A stretch of 64,000 bases of DNA from Streptomyces sp. NBC_01216 (GTDB taxonomy: Bacteria > Actinomycetota > Actinomycetes > Streptomycetales > Streptomycetaceae): contig NZ_CP108677.1 in assembly GCF_035994945.1 (NCBI RefSeq), positions 7,006,001 through 7,070,000 of the forward strand. Reading direction: 5' to 3'. Each line of letters starts with the position of its first letter. Position 1 is the first letter of the stretch. Made by a program: the position numbers and the translations under genes. Shown in pieces: positions 30,049 through 40,343 of the stretch. The notes under the pieces are model-generated. The model was not told where the DNA came from. It did no database searches and worked only from the letters and a program-made list of their open reading frames with translations.

Positions 30049-30858
30049 TCACGCCTCCCGGTGCGCGGCGAAGAACTCCGCCAGGACGGGGGCGAGGAAC
30101 CCGGGTGCGATGTCGTGTTCCTGGCCCGGGAAGGTACGCAGGGTGAAGTGGTCTCCCAACGCCGCGAGTTCACGTGCGCCAGCCATCATGTGCGGGGCCC
30201 CCGCGTCCCCGCTGCCGACCAGGACGGGGATGGTCACCGACCGCCAGCGGTCCGCGGGCAGGGGGCGACCTGACATGGTGTCGCCCATGATCCGGCCGTC
30301 GTAGGGCAGGGTGCGGGCCGTCGCCTCCAACCCTCCCCAGAAGGGAGCCCGCCGCATCCCGGCGACGACCTCGGCGGGCATGCCCACCGCGGCGGTCATG
30401 AAGGAGGCCACGGCGTCGCCGTACGCCCCGCGCGCCAGCAGCCCCTCCAGGTGCGTGACGTAGTCGGACGGCAGCGGCGGCCGGCTGCCGTCCGTGATGA
30501 AAGGGGGTTCGTACAGGGCCAGCCGGGTCAGGGCGCTGCCCCGGGCGGCGGCCTCGAGTGCCAGAACGGCACCGGAGGACATGCCGAAGGCCATGGCCGT
30601 GCCGCCGGCACGGCCGATCACCGCGTCCAGGTCCTCCACCTCGCGCTGCACGTCGTACGCGGGCGCGTCCCCGCTGTCGCCTCGGCCCCGACGGTCGTAC
30701 GTGACCACCGTGAAGCGACCGGCCAGGAGACCGGCGAGCCCGGCGGAATCGGCGCGTGTCATGAAAGCGCCGCCGACGAGCACCACCACGGGGCCCGTGC
30801 CCTGCCGCTCGAGAGCGATGGCCGTACCGTCGGCCGAGAACACCTTGTCCACGCCCAT
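30049..30858 (-). CDS. Alpha/beta-fold hydrolase
   Basis: The protein has 269 residues. The oxyanion region VVLVGGAF near residue 26, RRGRGDSGD near 58, the nucleophile elbow FGMSSGAVLALEAA with Ser near 93, and the C-terminal PGQEHDIAP His near 249 give the triad context. It could be an esterase or a thioesterase; no substrate can be named. A divergent TetR gene and a perfect palindrome between them suggest that the TetR protein represses both genes. Confidence 0.87.
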   Translation of the reverse strand: MGVDKVFSADGTAIALERQGTGPVVVLVGGAFMTRADSAGLAGLLAGRFTVVTYDRRGRGDSGDAPAYDVQREVEDLDAVIGRAGGTAMAFGMSSGAVLALEAAARGSALTRLALYEPPFITDGSRPPLPSDYVTHLEGLLARGAYGDAVASFMTAAVGMPAEVVAGMRRAPFWGGLEATARTLPYDGRIMGDTMSGRPLPADRWRSVTIPVLVGSGDAGAPHMMAGARELAALGDHFTLRTFPGQEHDIAPGFLAPVLAEFFAAHREA

Positions 30859-30920
30859 GGAAACCCCTTCGACGGGCGGCGCGGGGGCAGAGCACCGAGC
30901 CACTTGAGAACTGGACGGTA

Positions 30921-30940
30921 CAGTACCCAGGTGGGTACTG
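30921..30940. promoter_or_regulatory. Perfect palindromic operator for the divergent TetR/hydrolase pair
   Basis: CAGTACCCA and TGGGTACTG form a perfect inverted repeat with a 2-base centre. A further CAGTAC half-site begins near 30948. It lies midway in the 138-bp divergent gap, as expected for a TetR autoregulatory operator. Confidence 0.7.
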
Positions 30941-30996
30941 ATCGGTCCAGTACTCTGTGTCGGCGGGGTGGGACGGACCGAAGCGAGAGGGCTCTG

Positions 30997-31611
30997 ATGA
31001 CGGACGACCGGTCGGCACGCAAACATCAGGCGATCCTGGATGCCGCGACCACCGTGTTCCTGGCCAAGGGGTACGCGGGGACGAGCATGGACGACATCGC
31101 GAAGCTGGCCGCGGTGTCCAAGCAGACCGTCTACAAGCACTTCTCCGACAAGGAGAAGCTGTTCGCCGAGATCGTGCTGGGCACCACCGACCGGATCGAC
31201 GCCATGGTCGACCTGGTCGCGGACATCCCCGCCGACGCCGACGCCCTCGAGGAGAACCTGACCCGTCTCGCCCGCCGGTTCCTCGGCGCGCTCACCCAGC
31301 CGCAGGTGATCCGGCTGCGCCGGCTCGTCATCGCCAACGCCGACGCTTTCCCCGAACTCGGCGCCACCTGGTACGAACGGGGCTTCGAGCGCGTCCTCGC
31401 CACCCTGGCGGCCACCTTCCGGGATCTCGCCGGCCAGGGGCTTCTCGACGTCGACGACGATTCCGTGCTGGCCGCCCACCACTTCGCCGGACTGCTCCTG
31501 TGGATTCCGGTGAACCAGGCCATGTTCCACGGCGGCGCCGACTTCGACGAGGCCGACCTCGAGCGCTATGCCGCCCGTGGCGTTCGCGTCTTCCTCGCCG
31601 CCTACGCCTGA
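30997..31611 (+). CDS. TetR-family regulator (AcrR-like, C-terminal domain type)
   Basis: The protein has 204 residues. The HTH at about residues 28-50 (TSMDDIAKLAAVSKQTVYKHF, then SDKEKLF) is one of the most typical TetR sequences. The C-terminal domain with LRRLVIANADAFPELG and FAGLLLWIPVNQAMF is the TetR_C_7/AcrR-like type that often controls efflux or detoxification genes. The neighbouring divergent hydrolase is the likely target. Confidence 0.92.
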   Translation: MTDDRSARKHQAILDAATTVFLAKGYAGTSMDDIAKLAAVSKQTVYKHFSDKEKLFAEIVLGTTDRIDAMVDLVADIPADADALEENLTRLARRFLGALTQPQVIRLRRLVIANADAFPELGATWYERGFERVLATLAATFRDLAGQGLLDVDDDSVLAAHHFAGLLLWIPVNQAMFHGGADFDEADLERYAARGVRVFLAAYA

Positions 31612-31957
31612 GGGCCTGTCGGGTGGCCTTCGGCCGGCGGGCCGGCGCGGTCTGGTGCGTGCGATTCCCAGGCGCCGGAAGGTCGCTGTAGCGGAGCCAC
31701 CGGGGCGTGTCGGTAACGCCGGCAGCGTGCGTGCCAGGGCGTGACCACCCGGTCAGAGGCCACCCGGCAGACTCTGAGGGCCGGTCGGGCCGTGGTGGCC
31801 GCCGGGGACCGCTCCTCCCGCACCAGGGTGACTCCCGGGGTGGCGCCCCGTTGGGGCCCCCGCGCCCTGATACGGCGCAGCCCGGACCGACGGCGGTGCC
31901 CCGCCGTCCGGCGGGAGGGTCCCCGGCCGGGGAGAGAGGTCCGACCGGGGCGCGACG
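31612..31957. other. 346-bp stretch between convergent genes, no supported gene
   Basis: No frame is convincing. Near the left end (31615-31628) is GGCCTGTCGGGTGG, which recurs in the stem-loop at 42941-42973. GC-rich inverted repeats are present but none is a clean long hairpin. Confidence 0.5.
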
Positions 31958-32608
31958 TCAGCCCGCGGGGCACTCCTTCCAGGCCAGGTGGTAGACGGTG
32001 TTGATGTCGCCGTCGGTGGAGTCCATGGTCATGTAACTGGTGGCGGCCGGATTCGACGTGCCGGCGTTCACCCGGATCTCGGTGTTGATGTTGAAGTTCC
32101 GCTGCACACCGCAGGGCGCCCACACCAGCTGCGCCCAGTCCGTGTCGTCGGTGGCCTGCCAGTTGTCCTCGTGCGGGCCCTGGAAGGTGTGTGTCCGGGA
32201 CTCGGTGTTCGGAGAGCCCTGGAAGTAGTAGGAGGCCTTCTCGGTGCTACTCGCGCCGGGTTGCAGCGACGCGTAGCCGCGGTAGTCGGCGCTGGCGATC
32301 GCGTAGGTGAATCCCTGGGGTACGTGCACCAGGAGGTTGAGCTGGCAGTTCTTGCGCGCTGCCGTGGGGGAGGAGTTGCCGCCCGCCTGCGCCAGGTAGT
32401 CGCTGTAGGTGACGGTAAAGGCGGTGTTGTCCTCGGACACGGCGATGGCGGCGGTGCCCTGGGGGCAGCCGGAGCCGTTCACCGTGGCGATGTCGATCAC
32501 GATCCTGTCCGGGGGCGGGTCGGCGATCGACGACGGGGCCGCCTGTGTCGGCAGGGCCGAGGCGAACAGGGCGGCGATCGCTCCGCTCGCGAGCAGAGGG
32601 ATTCTCAT
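31958..32608 (-). CDS. Secreted DUF4360-like protein
   Basis: The protein has 216 residues. A signal peptide covers residues 1-23 (MRIPLLASGAIAALFASALP then TQA). The mature part has VNGSGCPQGTAAIAVSEDNTAFTVTYSDYLAQ and RKNCQLNLLVHVPQGFTYAIASADYRGYA, the DUF4360 pattern with paired Cys. Function unknown; it is exported. The start ATG at 32608 has GGGAGA just upstream; an in-frame ATG 15 bases earlier would overlap it. Confidence 0.85.
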   Translation of the reverse strand: MRIPLLASGAIAALFASALPTQAAPSSIADPPPDRIVIDIATVNGSGCPQGTAAIAVSEDNTAFTVTYSDYLAQAGGNSSPTAARKNCQLNLLVHVPQGFTYAIASADYRGYASLQPGASSTEKASYYFQGSPNTESRTHTFQGPHEDNWQATDDTDWAQLVWAPCGVQRNFNINTEIRVNAGTSNPAATSYMTMDSTDGDINTVYHLAWKECPAG

Positions 32609-33058
32609 GTTTCTCCCATCCATTGCTTCGCTGCCGGGTGATCGCGGGAGCGCGGGCCTGCGTCCGGCCGCGGCCCGGGGCGCCGCCCGCCGAGGAGGCG
32701 GGCGGCACTCGCGGGGCCACCGCGGTGGACCGAGGCGCCGGCGCTGCGCAAGGGTGGTCCAACCGGCAACAGTTGAAATATCATGTGCATGCCAGGTCGT
32801 TCTCTGCTGCTCACCACCAGTGCGGGCGGCGGTGGTCGAATGCTAGGGGCCGGGGCGGGGGAGGGCAGGCGGGCGCCCGGCCAACAATTGCCCCGTGGAA
32901 GGCTCTTCTTTTGGCTCGGATCAGCCGATGGGACCTCACGAGCCCCCTGTGACCCTGGTTCCTCACGTGTCACGACTTGGTCGTAAAGGTGTCGGCGCGT
33001 CGACGCCCGTCGCGCGACGGCTTCGGGGAGCGGCCGACGAAGGCGGCCGAGGTCGCCG
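32609..33058. other. 450-bp gap, likely promoter region for the DUF4360 gene
   Basis: No gene is supported. An AT-richer patch (TGAAATATCATG, near 32774-32785) lies about 170 bp upstream of the DUF4360 start and may be its promoter. A second patch occurs near 32881 (CCAACAATTG). Confidence 0.4.
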
Positions 33059-33598
33059 CTACGTGACGACGCGGAACCGCAGGACGGTCACGGCACCCGA
33101 CCGGCTGGTCGAGAGCGGAGCCAGATCGATCCGGCCGAGTCCGGGGGAGGAGAACAGCCGGGTGCCGTCGCCGAGCAGCACCGGGAGCACGTAGACCAGG
33201 ATCTCGTCCACCAGGCCCCGTCGCAGGCACTGACCGGCCAGGTCGGTGCCCAGGATCTCGACGTTCCTGCCGTCCGCGGCGCGCAACGCCTTGGCGACGG
33301 CTTCCTCGAGGTCGCCGGTGAGGAACGTGACCCGTGGGTCCGGCGTGTCCGGCGGCTCATGGGTCATGACGAACCGGGCGCCCCCGTCGTAGCTGTCGCC
33401 GGTCATGCGTCTGCCCACCTCGTAGGTACGCCGGCCGATGAGCATGGCGCCGGTGGCCGCCATGACCTCGGGGAAGTCGCCGGGCCCGAGGAACTCCATG
33501 ATCCAGTCCATCGCGTCGCCGGGACCGGCGACGAACCCGTCGAGCGACATGCACCTGTTCATGACCACCCTGGAGTCGCCCACGTCCGGGTCGTTCAC
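33059..33598 (-). CDS. RibD C-terminal/dihydrofolate reductase-like protein
   Basis: The protein has 179 residues. MNRCMSLDGFVAGPGDAMDWI near 12, LIGRRTYEVGRRM near 52, VEILGTDLAGQCLRRGLVDEILVYVLPVLLGDGTRLF near 110 are the signatures of the RibD_C/DHFR-like reductase family. Members bind NADPH; many actinobacterial paralogues have no assigned substrate. The GTG at 33598 has GAGGAGG about nine bases upstream. Confidence 0.87.
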   Translation of the reverse strand: MNDPDVGDSRVVMNRCMSLDGFVAGPGDAMDWIMEFLGPGDFPEVMAATGAMLIGRRTYEVGRRMTGDSYDGGARFVMTHEPPDTPDPRVTFLTGDLEEAVAKALRAADGRNVEILGTDLAGQCLRRGLVDEILVYVLPVLLGDGTRLFSSPGLGRIDLAPLSTSRSGAVTVLRFRVVT

Positions 33599-34162
33599 CG
33601 TCGTCCTCCTCGGGGCCGTCACGCGCCGTCGCCCCAGGCTGCCATGGACTCCCGGCCCGAGGGCGGACGCGAAGCCCCGCGGCTCCGGGTGTCGGACCCC
33701 GCCCGCGGGCGGGAGTGGTACTGGCGGGAGGGCGCGGCGGCGGCTCACGACCCTGACACGGGGCCGGGGTCCGGGCGAGCACGCCGTGCCGGTGGAGCCG
33801 GGTGGGGGCCACGGCCGGCCGTCATGCCGGTTCACGGCGACGATCGTCCCCACGCGGCGCCTACGTCACCCCGCGCAACGCTCCCGCGGCACCGGTCGAC
33901 CCGTGTCGACGTCCGTCTCGCGCCCGGTACCGAAACGGCCGCCGTGGCCACCGGCCCGCCTGGGCCGGGTCCCGCGCGAGGGTGGGCCGACGGCGGGACG
34001 CGGATACCCGGCCGGACCGCGCGTGGGGCCGCCGCGAGACCGCCAAAGGTGAGCCGAGTCACTTTCGGTAATGCGTTGCGCATGGATTCCGCGGTTGTGG
34101 GCAGGCGGTCGAATCGCTGGGTCGGCAGACCGGCGGAGCAATCGGGACAGAGGGCGAGAGAC
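33599..34162. other. 564-bp gap holding the bet operon promoter
   Basis: No gene is supported. The last about 110 bases before the dehydrogenase gene are less GC-rich (CACTTTCGGTAATGCG) and include the palindrome at 34071-34083. The left part of the gap is GC-rich with no clear coding signal. Confidence 0.5.
34071..34083. promoter_or_regulatory. Candidate operator upstream of the betaine operon
   Basis: ATGCG-TTG-CGCAT is a perfect 5-bp inverted repeat with a 3-base centre, 80 bp upstream of the start of the dehydrogenase gene. It could be bound by a choline- or betaine-responsive regulator, which is not encoded next door. Short, so the call is tentative. Confidence 0.35.
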
Positions 34163-35650
34163 GTGTCGGCAACGCAGAAGACCATCCATGTAGGCGGAGA
34201 GTGGCGGACGGCCGCCTCCGGCGCCACGCGGGAGATCATCGACCCCGTCGACGCGACGGTGTTCGCCGTGGTGGCGGAGGGTGGTCGGGCGGACACGGAC
34301 GCCGCCGTCGCGGCGGCGCGGGACGCCTTCGACAACGGACCGTGGCCCTCGACCGCCGTCGCCGAGCGCGCGGCCCTGCTGCGACGGGTCGCGGCGCTAC
34401 TGGAGCGGGACCGCGAGCGGATCGGCGCGCTCGAGAGCCAGGACGCGGGCAAGACCCTCGAAGAGGGGCGCGTCGACGTCGACTGCGTCCGCGACGCGTT
34501 CGTCTACTTCGCCGACCTCGTGATGAACGAGAGCGGTGGGCGGGTCGTCGACGCGGGGTCCGAGGACATCCACAGCGTGGTCGTCCACGAGCCGATCGGT
34601 GTGTGCGGCCTGATCACACCGTGGAACTATCCGCTCCTGCAGGCGAGCTGGAAGATCGCTCCGGCCCTCGCGGCGGGCAACACCTTCGTGATCAAGCCCA
34701 GCGAGATCACTCCGCTGACCACGGTCGCGCTGATCGAACTGCTGGTGGAGGCCGGACTGCCCGCCGGCGTCGCCAACATCGTCACCGGCGCCGGTGACCC
34801 GGTGGGTGCCAGGCTGGCCGACCACCCCGACGTGGATCTCGTGTCCTTCACCGGCGGCCTGGTCAGCGGCACCAAGGTCGCCCGAGCCGCCGCCGACAGC
34901 GTCAAGAAGGTCGCTCTCGAGCTCGGCGGGAAGAACCCCAACGTCGTGTTCGCCGACGCCTGCGGCACCGCGGAGGGCTTCGACACGGCTGTCGACCAGG
35001 CGCTGAACGCCGCCTTCATCCACAGCGGCCAGGTCTGCTCGGCCGGTTCCCGCCTCATCGTGGAGGAGTCGCTCCGCGAGCGGTTCGTCGCCGAGCTGGC
35101 CCGGCGGGCGGAGAAGATCCGCCTCGGCCGGGGCACCGACCACGGTGTCGAATGCGGCCCCCTCGTCTCCGCGGGCCAGCTGGCCAGGACCGAGGACTTC
35201 GTCGCCTCCGCTCTCGCCGAGGGCGCCGTCCTGCGCGCCGGCGGCGAACGGCCCGACGGCCCCGGCTACTTCTACCGGCCCACCGTCCTCGACCACTGCC
35301 ACCGCTCCATGAGGGTGGTCCGGGAGGAGGTCTTCGGCCCCCTGCTCACGGTCGAGACCTTCCGTACGGAGGAAGAGGCCCTGGCTCTGGCCAACGACAC
35401 CGAGTTCGGTCTGGCCGGCGCGGTCTGGACGGCCGACGCGGGACGCGCGCGGCGCATGGCACGCCGGATGCGGCACGGCACCGTCTGGATCAACGACTTC
35501 CACCCCTACCTGCCGCAGGCGGAATGGGGCGGCTTCGGCAAGTCCGGCAACGGACGCGAGCTGGGGCCCACCGGACTGGCCGAGTACCGCGAGGCCAAGC
35601 ACATCTACCAGAACCTCGCCCCGCGCCCCGTGCGCTGGTTCGCGGGCTGA
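34163..35650 (+). CDS. betB: Betaine-aldehyde dehydrogenase-like ALDH
   Basis: The protein has 495 residues, standard for the family. TPWNYPLLQASWKIAPALAAGN near 154, FTGGLVSGTKVA near 231, the catalytic Glu in LELGGKNP near 253, and the catalytic Cys in HSGQVCSAGSR near 290 are all present. In this operon it should oxidise betaine aldehyde to glycine betaine with NAD. GTG at 34163 is the likely start; longer in-frame N-termini are not conserved. It is followed after 16 bp by the GMC oxidase gene. Confidence 0.88.
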   Translation: MSATQKTIHVGGEWRTAASGATREIIDPVDATVFAVVAEGGRADTDAAVAAARDAFDNGPWPSTAVAERAALLRRVAALLERDRERIGALESQDAGKTLEEGRVDVDCVRDAFVYFADLVMNESGGRVVDAGSEDIHSVVVHEPIGVCGLITPWNYPLLQASWKIAPALAAGNTFVIKPSEITPLTTVALIELLVEAGLPAGVANIVTGAGDPVGARLADHPDVDLVSFTGGLVSGTKVARAAADSVKKVALELGGKNPNVVFADACGTAEGFDTAVDQALNAAFIHSGQVCSAGSRLIVEESLRERFVAELARRAEKIRLGRGTDHGVECGPLVSAGQLARTEDFVASALAEGAVLRAGGERPDGPGYFYRPTVLDHCHRSMRVVREEVFGPLLTVETFRTEEEALALANDTEFGLAGAVWTADAGRARRMARRMRHGTVWINDFHPYLPQAEWGGFGKSGNGRELGPTGLAEYREAKHIYQNLAPRPVRWFAG

Positions 35651-35666
35651 GTCAAGGAAACGCACC

Positions 35667-37193
35667 ATGACCGACCAGATCCATGAGTACGACTACGTCG
35701 TCGTCGGCGGCGGCACCGCCGGCTCCGTCATCGCCTCCCGCCTCACCGAGGACCCCGACGTCACCGTCGCCGTTATCGAAGGCGGCCCGAGCGACGTCGG
35801 CCGTGACGACGTACTGACCCTGCGCCGCTGGATGGGACTCCTCGGCGGCGAGCTGGACTACGACTACCCGACCACCGAGCAGCCCCGCGGCAACTCGCAC
35901 ATCCGGCACAGCCGTGCCCGGGTCCTCGGCGGCTGTTCGTCCCACAACACCCTCATCGCCTTCAAGCCGCTGCCGTCCGACTGGGACGAGTGGGCGCAGG
36001 CGGGTGCCGACGGCTGGGACGCCGCCGCGATGGATCCGTACTTCGCGAAACTCCGCAACAACATCGTCCCCGTCGACGAGGCCGACCGGAACGCGATCGC
36101 GCGTGACTTCGTCGACGCCGCGCAGGGCGAGCTCGGCGTGCCACGCGTCGAGGGCTTCAACCGGCAGCCCTTCCACGAGGGAGTCGGCTTCTTCGACCTC
36201 GCCTACCACCCGGAGAACAACAAGCGTTCCTCCGCGTCGGTGGCCTACCTGCATCCCTTCCTGGACCGTCCGAACCTCCACATCGCGCTGGAGACCTGGG
36301 CCTACCGGCTGGAGCTGGAGGGCAAGCTGGCCAAGGGCGTGCACGTCCGTACCAAGGACGGCCGGGAACGGCTGGTCCGGGCACGCCGTGAGGTGCTGGT
36401 CTGCGCCGGCGCCGTCGACACCCCCCGGCTGCTGATGCACTCCGGCATCGGCCCGCGTGCCGACCTGGAGAACCTCGGCATCCCCGTCGTCCACGACCTG
36501 CCGGGAGTCGGCGAGAACCTCCTCGACCACCCCGAGTCCGTCATCGTCTGGGAGACCGACGGACCGATCCCCGAGAACTCCGCCATGGACAGCGACGCCG
36601 GGCTCTTCGTGCGCCGGGACCCCGTGTCCGAGGGCCCCGACCTGATGTTCCACTTCTACCAGATCCCCTTCACCGACAACCCCGAGCGGCTCGGCTACCG
36701 ACGCCCCGCGCACGGCGTGTCGATGACTCCGAACATTCCCAAGCCCCGCAGCCGCGGACGGCTCTACCTGACCAGCGCCGACCCCGAGGTCAAGCCCGCG
36801 CTGGACTTCCGGTACTTCACCGACGAGGACGACTACGACGCGCGCACCCTCGTCGACGGCATCCGGATCGCCCGGCGGATCGCGGCCCGGCAGCCGCTGG
36901 CCGGCTGGCTGAAGCGTGAGGTCTGCCCGGGCCCCGAGGTCACCTCCGACGAGGACCTCAGCGAGTACGCGCGCAAGGTCGCGCACACCGTCTACCACCC
37001 GGCCGGAACCTGCCGGATGGGAGCCGAGGACGACACGCACGCCGTCGTCGCCCCCGACCTGAGGATTCGGGGCCTCGAAGGCATCCGGATCGCCGACGCG
37101 TCCGTCTTCCCGACGATGACGGCCGTCAACCCGATGATCACCGTACTGATGGTCGGGGAGAAGTGCGCGGACCTGCTGGGAGGCAAAGCCTGA
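35667..37193 (+). CDS. betA: Choline dehydrogenase-like GMC oxidoreductase
   Basis: The protein has 508 residues. The FAD motif [17 protein letters not shown] is at the N-terminus, [10 protein letters not shown] near residue 86 is GMC signature 1, [16 protein letters not shown] near 250 is signature 2, and [13 protein letters not shown] near 440 carries the active-site His. It oxidises an alcohol, most likely choline, to the aldehyde that the upstream enzyme uses. The ribosome site AAGGAAA precedes the ATG. The stop overlaps the ABC ATPase start (TGATG). Confidence 0.87.
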   Translation: MTDQIHEYDYVVVGGGTAGSVIASRLTEDPDVTVAVIEGGPSDVGRDDVLTLRRWMGLLGGELDYDYPTTEQPRGNSHIRHSRARVLGGCSSHNTLIAFKPLPSDWDEWAQAGADGWDAAAMDPYFAKLRNNIVPVDEADRNAIARDFVDAAQGELGVPRVEGFNRQPFHEGVGFFDLAYHPENNKRSSASVAYLHPFLDRPNLHIALETWAYRLELEGKLAKGVHVRTKDGRERLVRARREVLVCAGAVDTPRLLMHSGIGPRADLENLGIPVVHDLPGVGENLLDHPESVIVWETDGPIPENSAMDSDAGLFVRRDPVSEGPDLMFHFYQIPFTDNPERLGYRRPAHGVSMTPNIPKPRSRGRLYLTSADPEVKPALDFRYFTDEDDYDARTLVDGIRIARRIAARQPLAGWLKREVCPGPEVTSDEDLSEYARKVAHTVYHPAGTCRMGAEDDTHAVVAPDLRIRGLEGIRIADASVFPTMTAVNPMITVLMVGEKCADLLGGKA

Positions 37194-38245
37194 TGAGTAC
37201 CCCACCGCCTGTCTTCTCGGTACGCGACCTGTGGAAGGTCTTCGGACCGAAGGCAGCCAAGATCCCGGCCGACCCCGCTCTCGCCGCCCTCACCCCCACG
37301 GAGCTGCGTGAACGCACCGGCTGCACCGCCGCCGTGCGTGACGTCTCCTTCGACGTCCGCAAGGGCGAGGTGTTCGTCGTCATGGGTCTGTCCGGCTCCG
37401 GCAAGTCGACGCTGGTGCGCTGTCTGACCCGACTCATCGAGCCGACGTCGGGCCGGATCGCCATCGACGGCGAGGACGTCCTGTCCATGGACACCACACG
37501 GCTGCGGGAACTGCGCCGCCACCGCGCCTCCATGGTCTTCCAGCACTTCGGTCTGCTGCCCCACCGCTCCGTCCTCGACAACGTCGCCTACGGCCTGGAG
37601 ATCCAGGGCATGGGGAGGACCGCCCGCCGCGCACGGGCCTCCGACATCGTCGCCAAGGTCGGCCTGGAGGGCCTCGAACACCGCAGGCCCGGCCAGTTGT
37701 CCGGCGGGCAGCAACAGCGCGTCGGCCTGGCACGCGCGCTCGCCGTGGACCCCGAGGTGCTGCTCTTCGACGAACCGTTCAGCGCCCTCGATCCGCTCAT
37801 CCGACGCGACATGCAGGAAGAGGTCGTCCGACTGCACCGCGAGGAGGGCCGCACCATGGTCTTCATCACGCACGACCTGAGCGAGGCCCTCAAGCTGGGC
37901 GACCGCATCGCCCTGATGCGCGACGGCCGGATCGTCCAGCTCGGCACTCCCGAGGAGATCGTGGGCAGCCCCGCCGACGACTACGTACGGGACTTCGTCC
38001 GCGACGTGCCGCGCGAACAGGTCATGACCGTGCGCACCGCCATGCGGCCCGCCGACGGCGAGGAGGCCGCCGACGGACCCACGCTCGCGCCCGGCGCGAC
38101 CGTCTTCGAGGCGATCGAGGCCGTGGCCCGCACCGGGCGGACCGCACGCGTCGTGGAGGACGGCCGCACCCTGGGCGTGGTCGACCACACCGACCTGCTG
38201 CGGGTCGTCGCCGGCACGCCCGCCGTCACGGGAGCCGCCGCGTGA
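37193..38245 (+). CDS. Glycine betaine/proline ABC transporter ATPase
   Basis: The protein has 350 residues. Walker [10 protein letters not shown] near 65, Q-loop [12 protein letters not shown] near 114, signature LSGGQQQR near 165, Walker [13 protein letters not shown] near 187 and the switch His in FITHDLSEA are intact. The N-terminal extension [21 protein letters not shown] is typical of OpuAA/ProV, and a degenerate CBS-like tail is present after residue 275. It drives uptake of betaine or choline for osmoprotection. TGATG overlap couples it to the oxidase gene. Confidence 0.92.
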   Translation: MSTPPPVFSVRDLWKVFGPKAAKIPADPALAALTPTELRERTGCTAAVRDVSFDVRKGEVFVVMGLSGSGKSTLVRCLTRLIEPTSGRIAIDGEDVLSMDTTRLRELRRHRASMVFQHFGLLPHRSVLDNVAYGLEIQGMGRTARRARASDIVAKVGLEGLEHRRPGQLSGGQQQRVGLARALAVDPEVLLFDEPFSALDPLIRRDMQEEVVRLHREEGRTMVFITHDLSEALKLGDRIALMRDGRIVQLGTPEEIVGSPADDYVRDFVRDVPREQVMTVRTAMRPADGEEAADGPTLAPGATVFEAIEAVARTGRTARVVEDGRTLGVVDHTDLLRVVAGTPAVTGAAA

Positions 38246-38297
38246 TCCACAGACCTCACCCGGCACCGCACCGGCACGCCGACGCGAGGTGGTCGCG

Positions 38298-40280
38298 ATG
38301 ACCGCCGCCGTCTCCGCGCCCGCCACGCGGAAGAAGACCCCCGCCGTCCGGACGTTCCGTGACGCCCTGCGCCACCCGGTGAAGGGCAAGCTGTTCGTGC
38401 TCGCCGCCATCGCGGTCGTGCTCGTGCCCGTCGGCATCGCCCTCGGAGGCGGCGACTGGCCCTCCGCGCTGCACGTCGACATCTCCGGCCCGCTCGACGA
38501 CGTCAACCGGTGGGTCATCGACAACCGGGACTCCCACCCGCTGTTCCTCTACTTCCTGCTGCACCTGTCGAACACCGCCACCGACGCCGTCGGCGGCGTG
38601 TACGACCTGCTGCACGCCATGGGCTGGCTGGGCGTGTTCGCCCTCGGCGTCCTCGTCGCCTGGCGCGCCGCCGGCCTGGGCCGCGGCGGCGCCAAGGTCG
38701 CCGGGACCGCCTTCGGCGCGTTCGCGCTGTGCGGGCTGCTGGGCATGTGGGACGCCACACTGCTGACGATCGCGCTGATGGTCGTCGCCGTGCTGCTGGC
38801 CGCGCTGCTCGGCGTCCTGATCGGTCTGGCCGCCGGCCTGTCCGACCGCGTCGACCGCGCGCTGCGGCCGGTACTCGACACCATGCAGGTCCTGCCGGCC
38901 TTCGCGTACCTGCTGCCGTTCGTCCTGGTCTTCGGCACCGGCACACCTGCCGCGCTGTTCTGCACCGTCATCTACGCCGCCCCGCCCATGGCCCGCCTCA
39001 CGGCGCTCGGGCTGCGCGGCGCCGACCCCTCGGTACTGGAGGCGTCCACCTCGCTGGGCACCAGCCCGTGGCAGCGGCTGCGGACCGCGCGGCTGCCGCT
39101 CGCCCGCCGGCAGATGCTTCTCGGCCTGAACCAGACGATCATGATGGCGCTGTCGATGGTGGTCATCGCCGCCCTGGTCGGCGCCGGCGGGCTGGGCGAA
39201 GAGGTGTACTCGGCACTCTCCACCGTGGACGTGGGCAAGGCCCTCACCGCCGGCATCCCGATCGTGCTGATCGCCATCTGGCTGGATCGCACCACGGCCG
39301 CGGCCGGCGACCGTGTCGGCGGCGGCGCCCCGGGCAACGGACCGCTGCACGGCCGCGCCGGATGGGCCCTGGTCGGCGCGGGTGTCGCCGTCGCCGTCTG
39401 CGCCCGCTTCCTCATCGGCGGGGCGTGGCCCGAGGCGTGGACCTTCGACATCTCCACCCCGGTGAACAAGGCGCAGGGCTGGATCACCGAGCACTTCTCC
39501 TCCGGCATCCCCGTGCTCGGCGGCACCGAAGCCTGGTCGGAGAACTTCACGCTGTGGATCCTCAACCCGCTGAGGGACGGTCTGGTCTGGCTGCCCTGGT
39601 GGTCGGTGCTGCTGATCGTCGCGGCGCTGGCCTGGCTCGTCGGGTCGTGGGCGACCGCGCTGACGGCCACCCTGGCGATGTCGGCGATCGGCGTCCTCGG
39701 GGTGTGGACGAAGTCCCTGGACACCCTGTCCCAGGTGCTGGCCGCCCTGTTCGTCACCCTGGTCCTCGGCGTGTTCGCCGGTGTCGTCAGCGCCCGGATG
39801 GGCCGCCTCGAACGCTGGCTGCGGCCGGTGCTCGACGCCATGCAGACGATGCCACAGTTCGTCTATCTCATCCCGGTGGTGGCGCTCTTCGGCGTCACCA
39901 GGGCCTCGGCCATCATCGCCGCCGTCGTGTACGCGCTGCCGGCCGTCGTGCGGATCACCGCACAGGGCCTGCGCGAGGTCGACCCCGCGGCCATGGAGGC
40001 GGCGCGCTCACTGGGCGCGTCGACGCGGCAGCAGCTCTTCCAGGTACAGCTGCCACTCGCCCGGCCGGCCCTCCAGCTCGCCGTCAACCAAGGCGTCGTG
40101 CTGGTCCTCGCCGTGGTCGTCGTCGGTGCGCTCGTCGGTGGCGGGGCGCTCGGGTACGACGTCGTCAAGGGCCTGTCCCGCGGCGAGATGGGCCTCGGCA
40201 TGACCGCGGGCCTGGCGATCGTCTGCCTCGGCCTCGTACTCGACAGGGTCACCCAGCCCGCCGCCCGTAAACGTCCCTGA
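38298..40280 (+). CDS. Double-domain betaine ABC permease
   Basis: The protein has 660 residues: two permease halves in tandem. Each has the EAA-type loop: SVLEASTSLGTSPWQRLRTARLPLAR near 247 and AAMEAARSLGASTRQQLFQVQLPLAR near 570. Single-domain OpuAB/ProW proteins are about 280-350 residues, so this is an internal duplication or fusion giving both halves of the channel in one chain. GAGGTGG just upstream favours ATG 38298 over GTG 38289. It lies between the ATPase and the binding protein genes. Confidence 0.9.
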   Translation: MTAAVSAPATRKKTPAVRTFRDALRHPVKGKLFVLAAIAVVLVPVGIALGGGDWPSALHVDISGPLDDVNRWVIDNRDSHPLFLYFLLHLSNTATDAVGGVYDLLHAMGWLGVFALGVLVAWRAAGLGRGGAKVAGTAFGAFALCGLLGMWDATLLTIALMVVAVLLAALLGVLIGLAAGLSDRVDRALRPVLDTMQVLPAFAYLLPFVLVFGTGTPAALFCTVIYAAPPMARLTALGLRGADPSVLEASTSLGTSPWQRLRTARLPLARRQMLLGLNQTIMMALSMVVIAALVGAGGLGEEVYSALSTVDVGKALTAGIPIVLIAIWLDRTTAAAGDRVGGGAPGNGPLHGRAGWALVGAGVAVAVCARFLIGGAWPEAWTFDISTPVNKAQGWITEHFSSGIPVLGGTEAWSENFTLWILNPLRDGLVWLPWWSVLLIVAALAWLVGSWATALTATLAMSAIGVLGVWTKSLDTLSQVLAALFVTLVLGVFAGVVSARMGRLERWLRPVLDAMQTMPQFVYLIPVVALFGVTRASAIIAAVVYALPAVVRITAQGLREVDPAAMEAARSLGASTRQQLFQVQLPLARPALQLAVNQGVVLVLAVVVVGALVGGGALGYDVVKGLSRGEMGLGMTAGLAIVCLGLVLDRVTQPAARKRP

Positions 40281-40343
40281 CCCCCCGTGCACCACCCCGA
40301 ACCAACCCGCGACATCCCCGTCACGAACAGCAGGAGCACCCTC

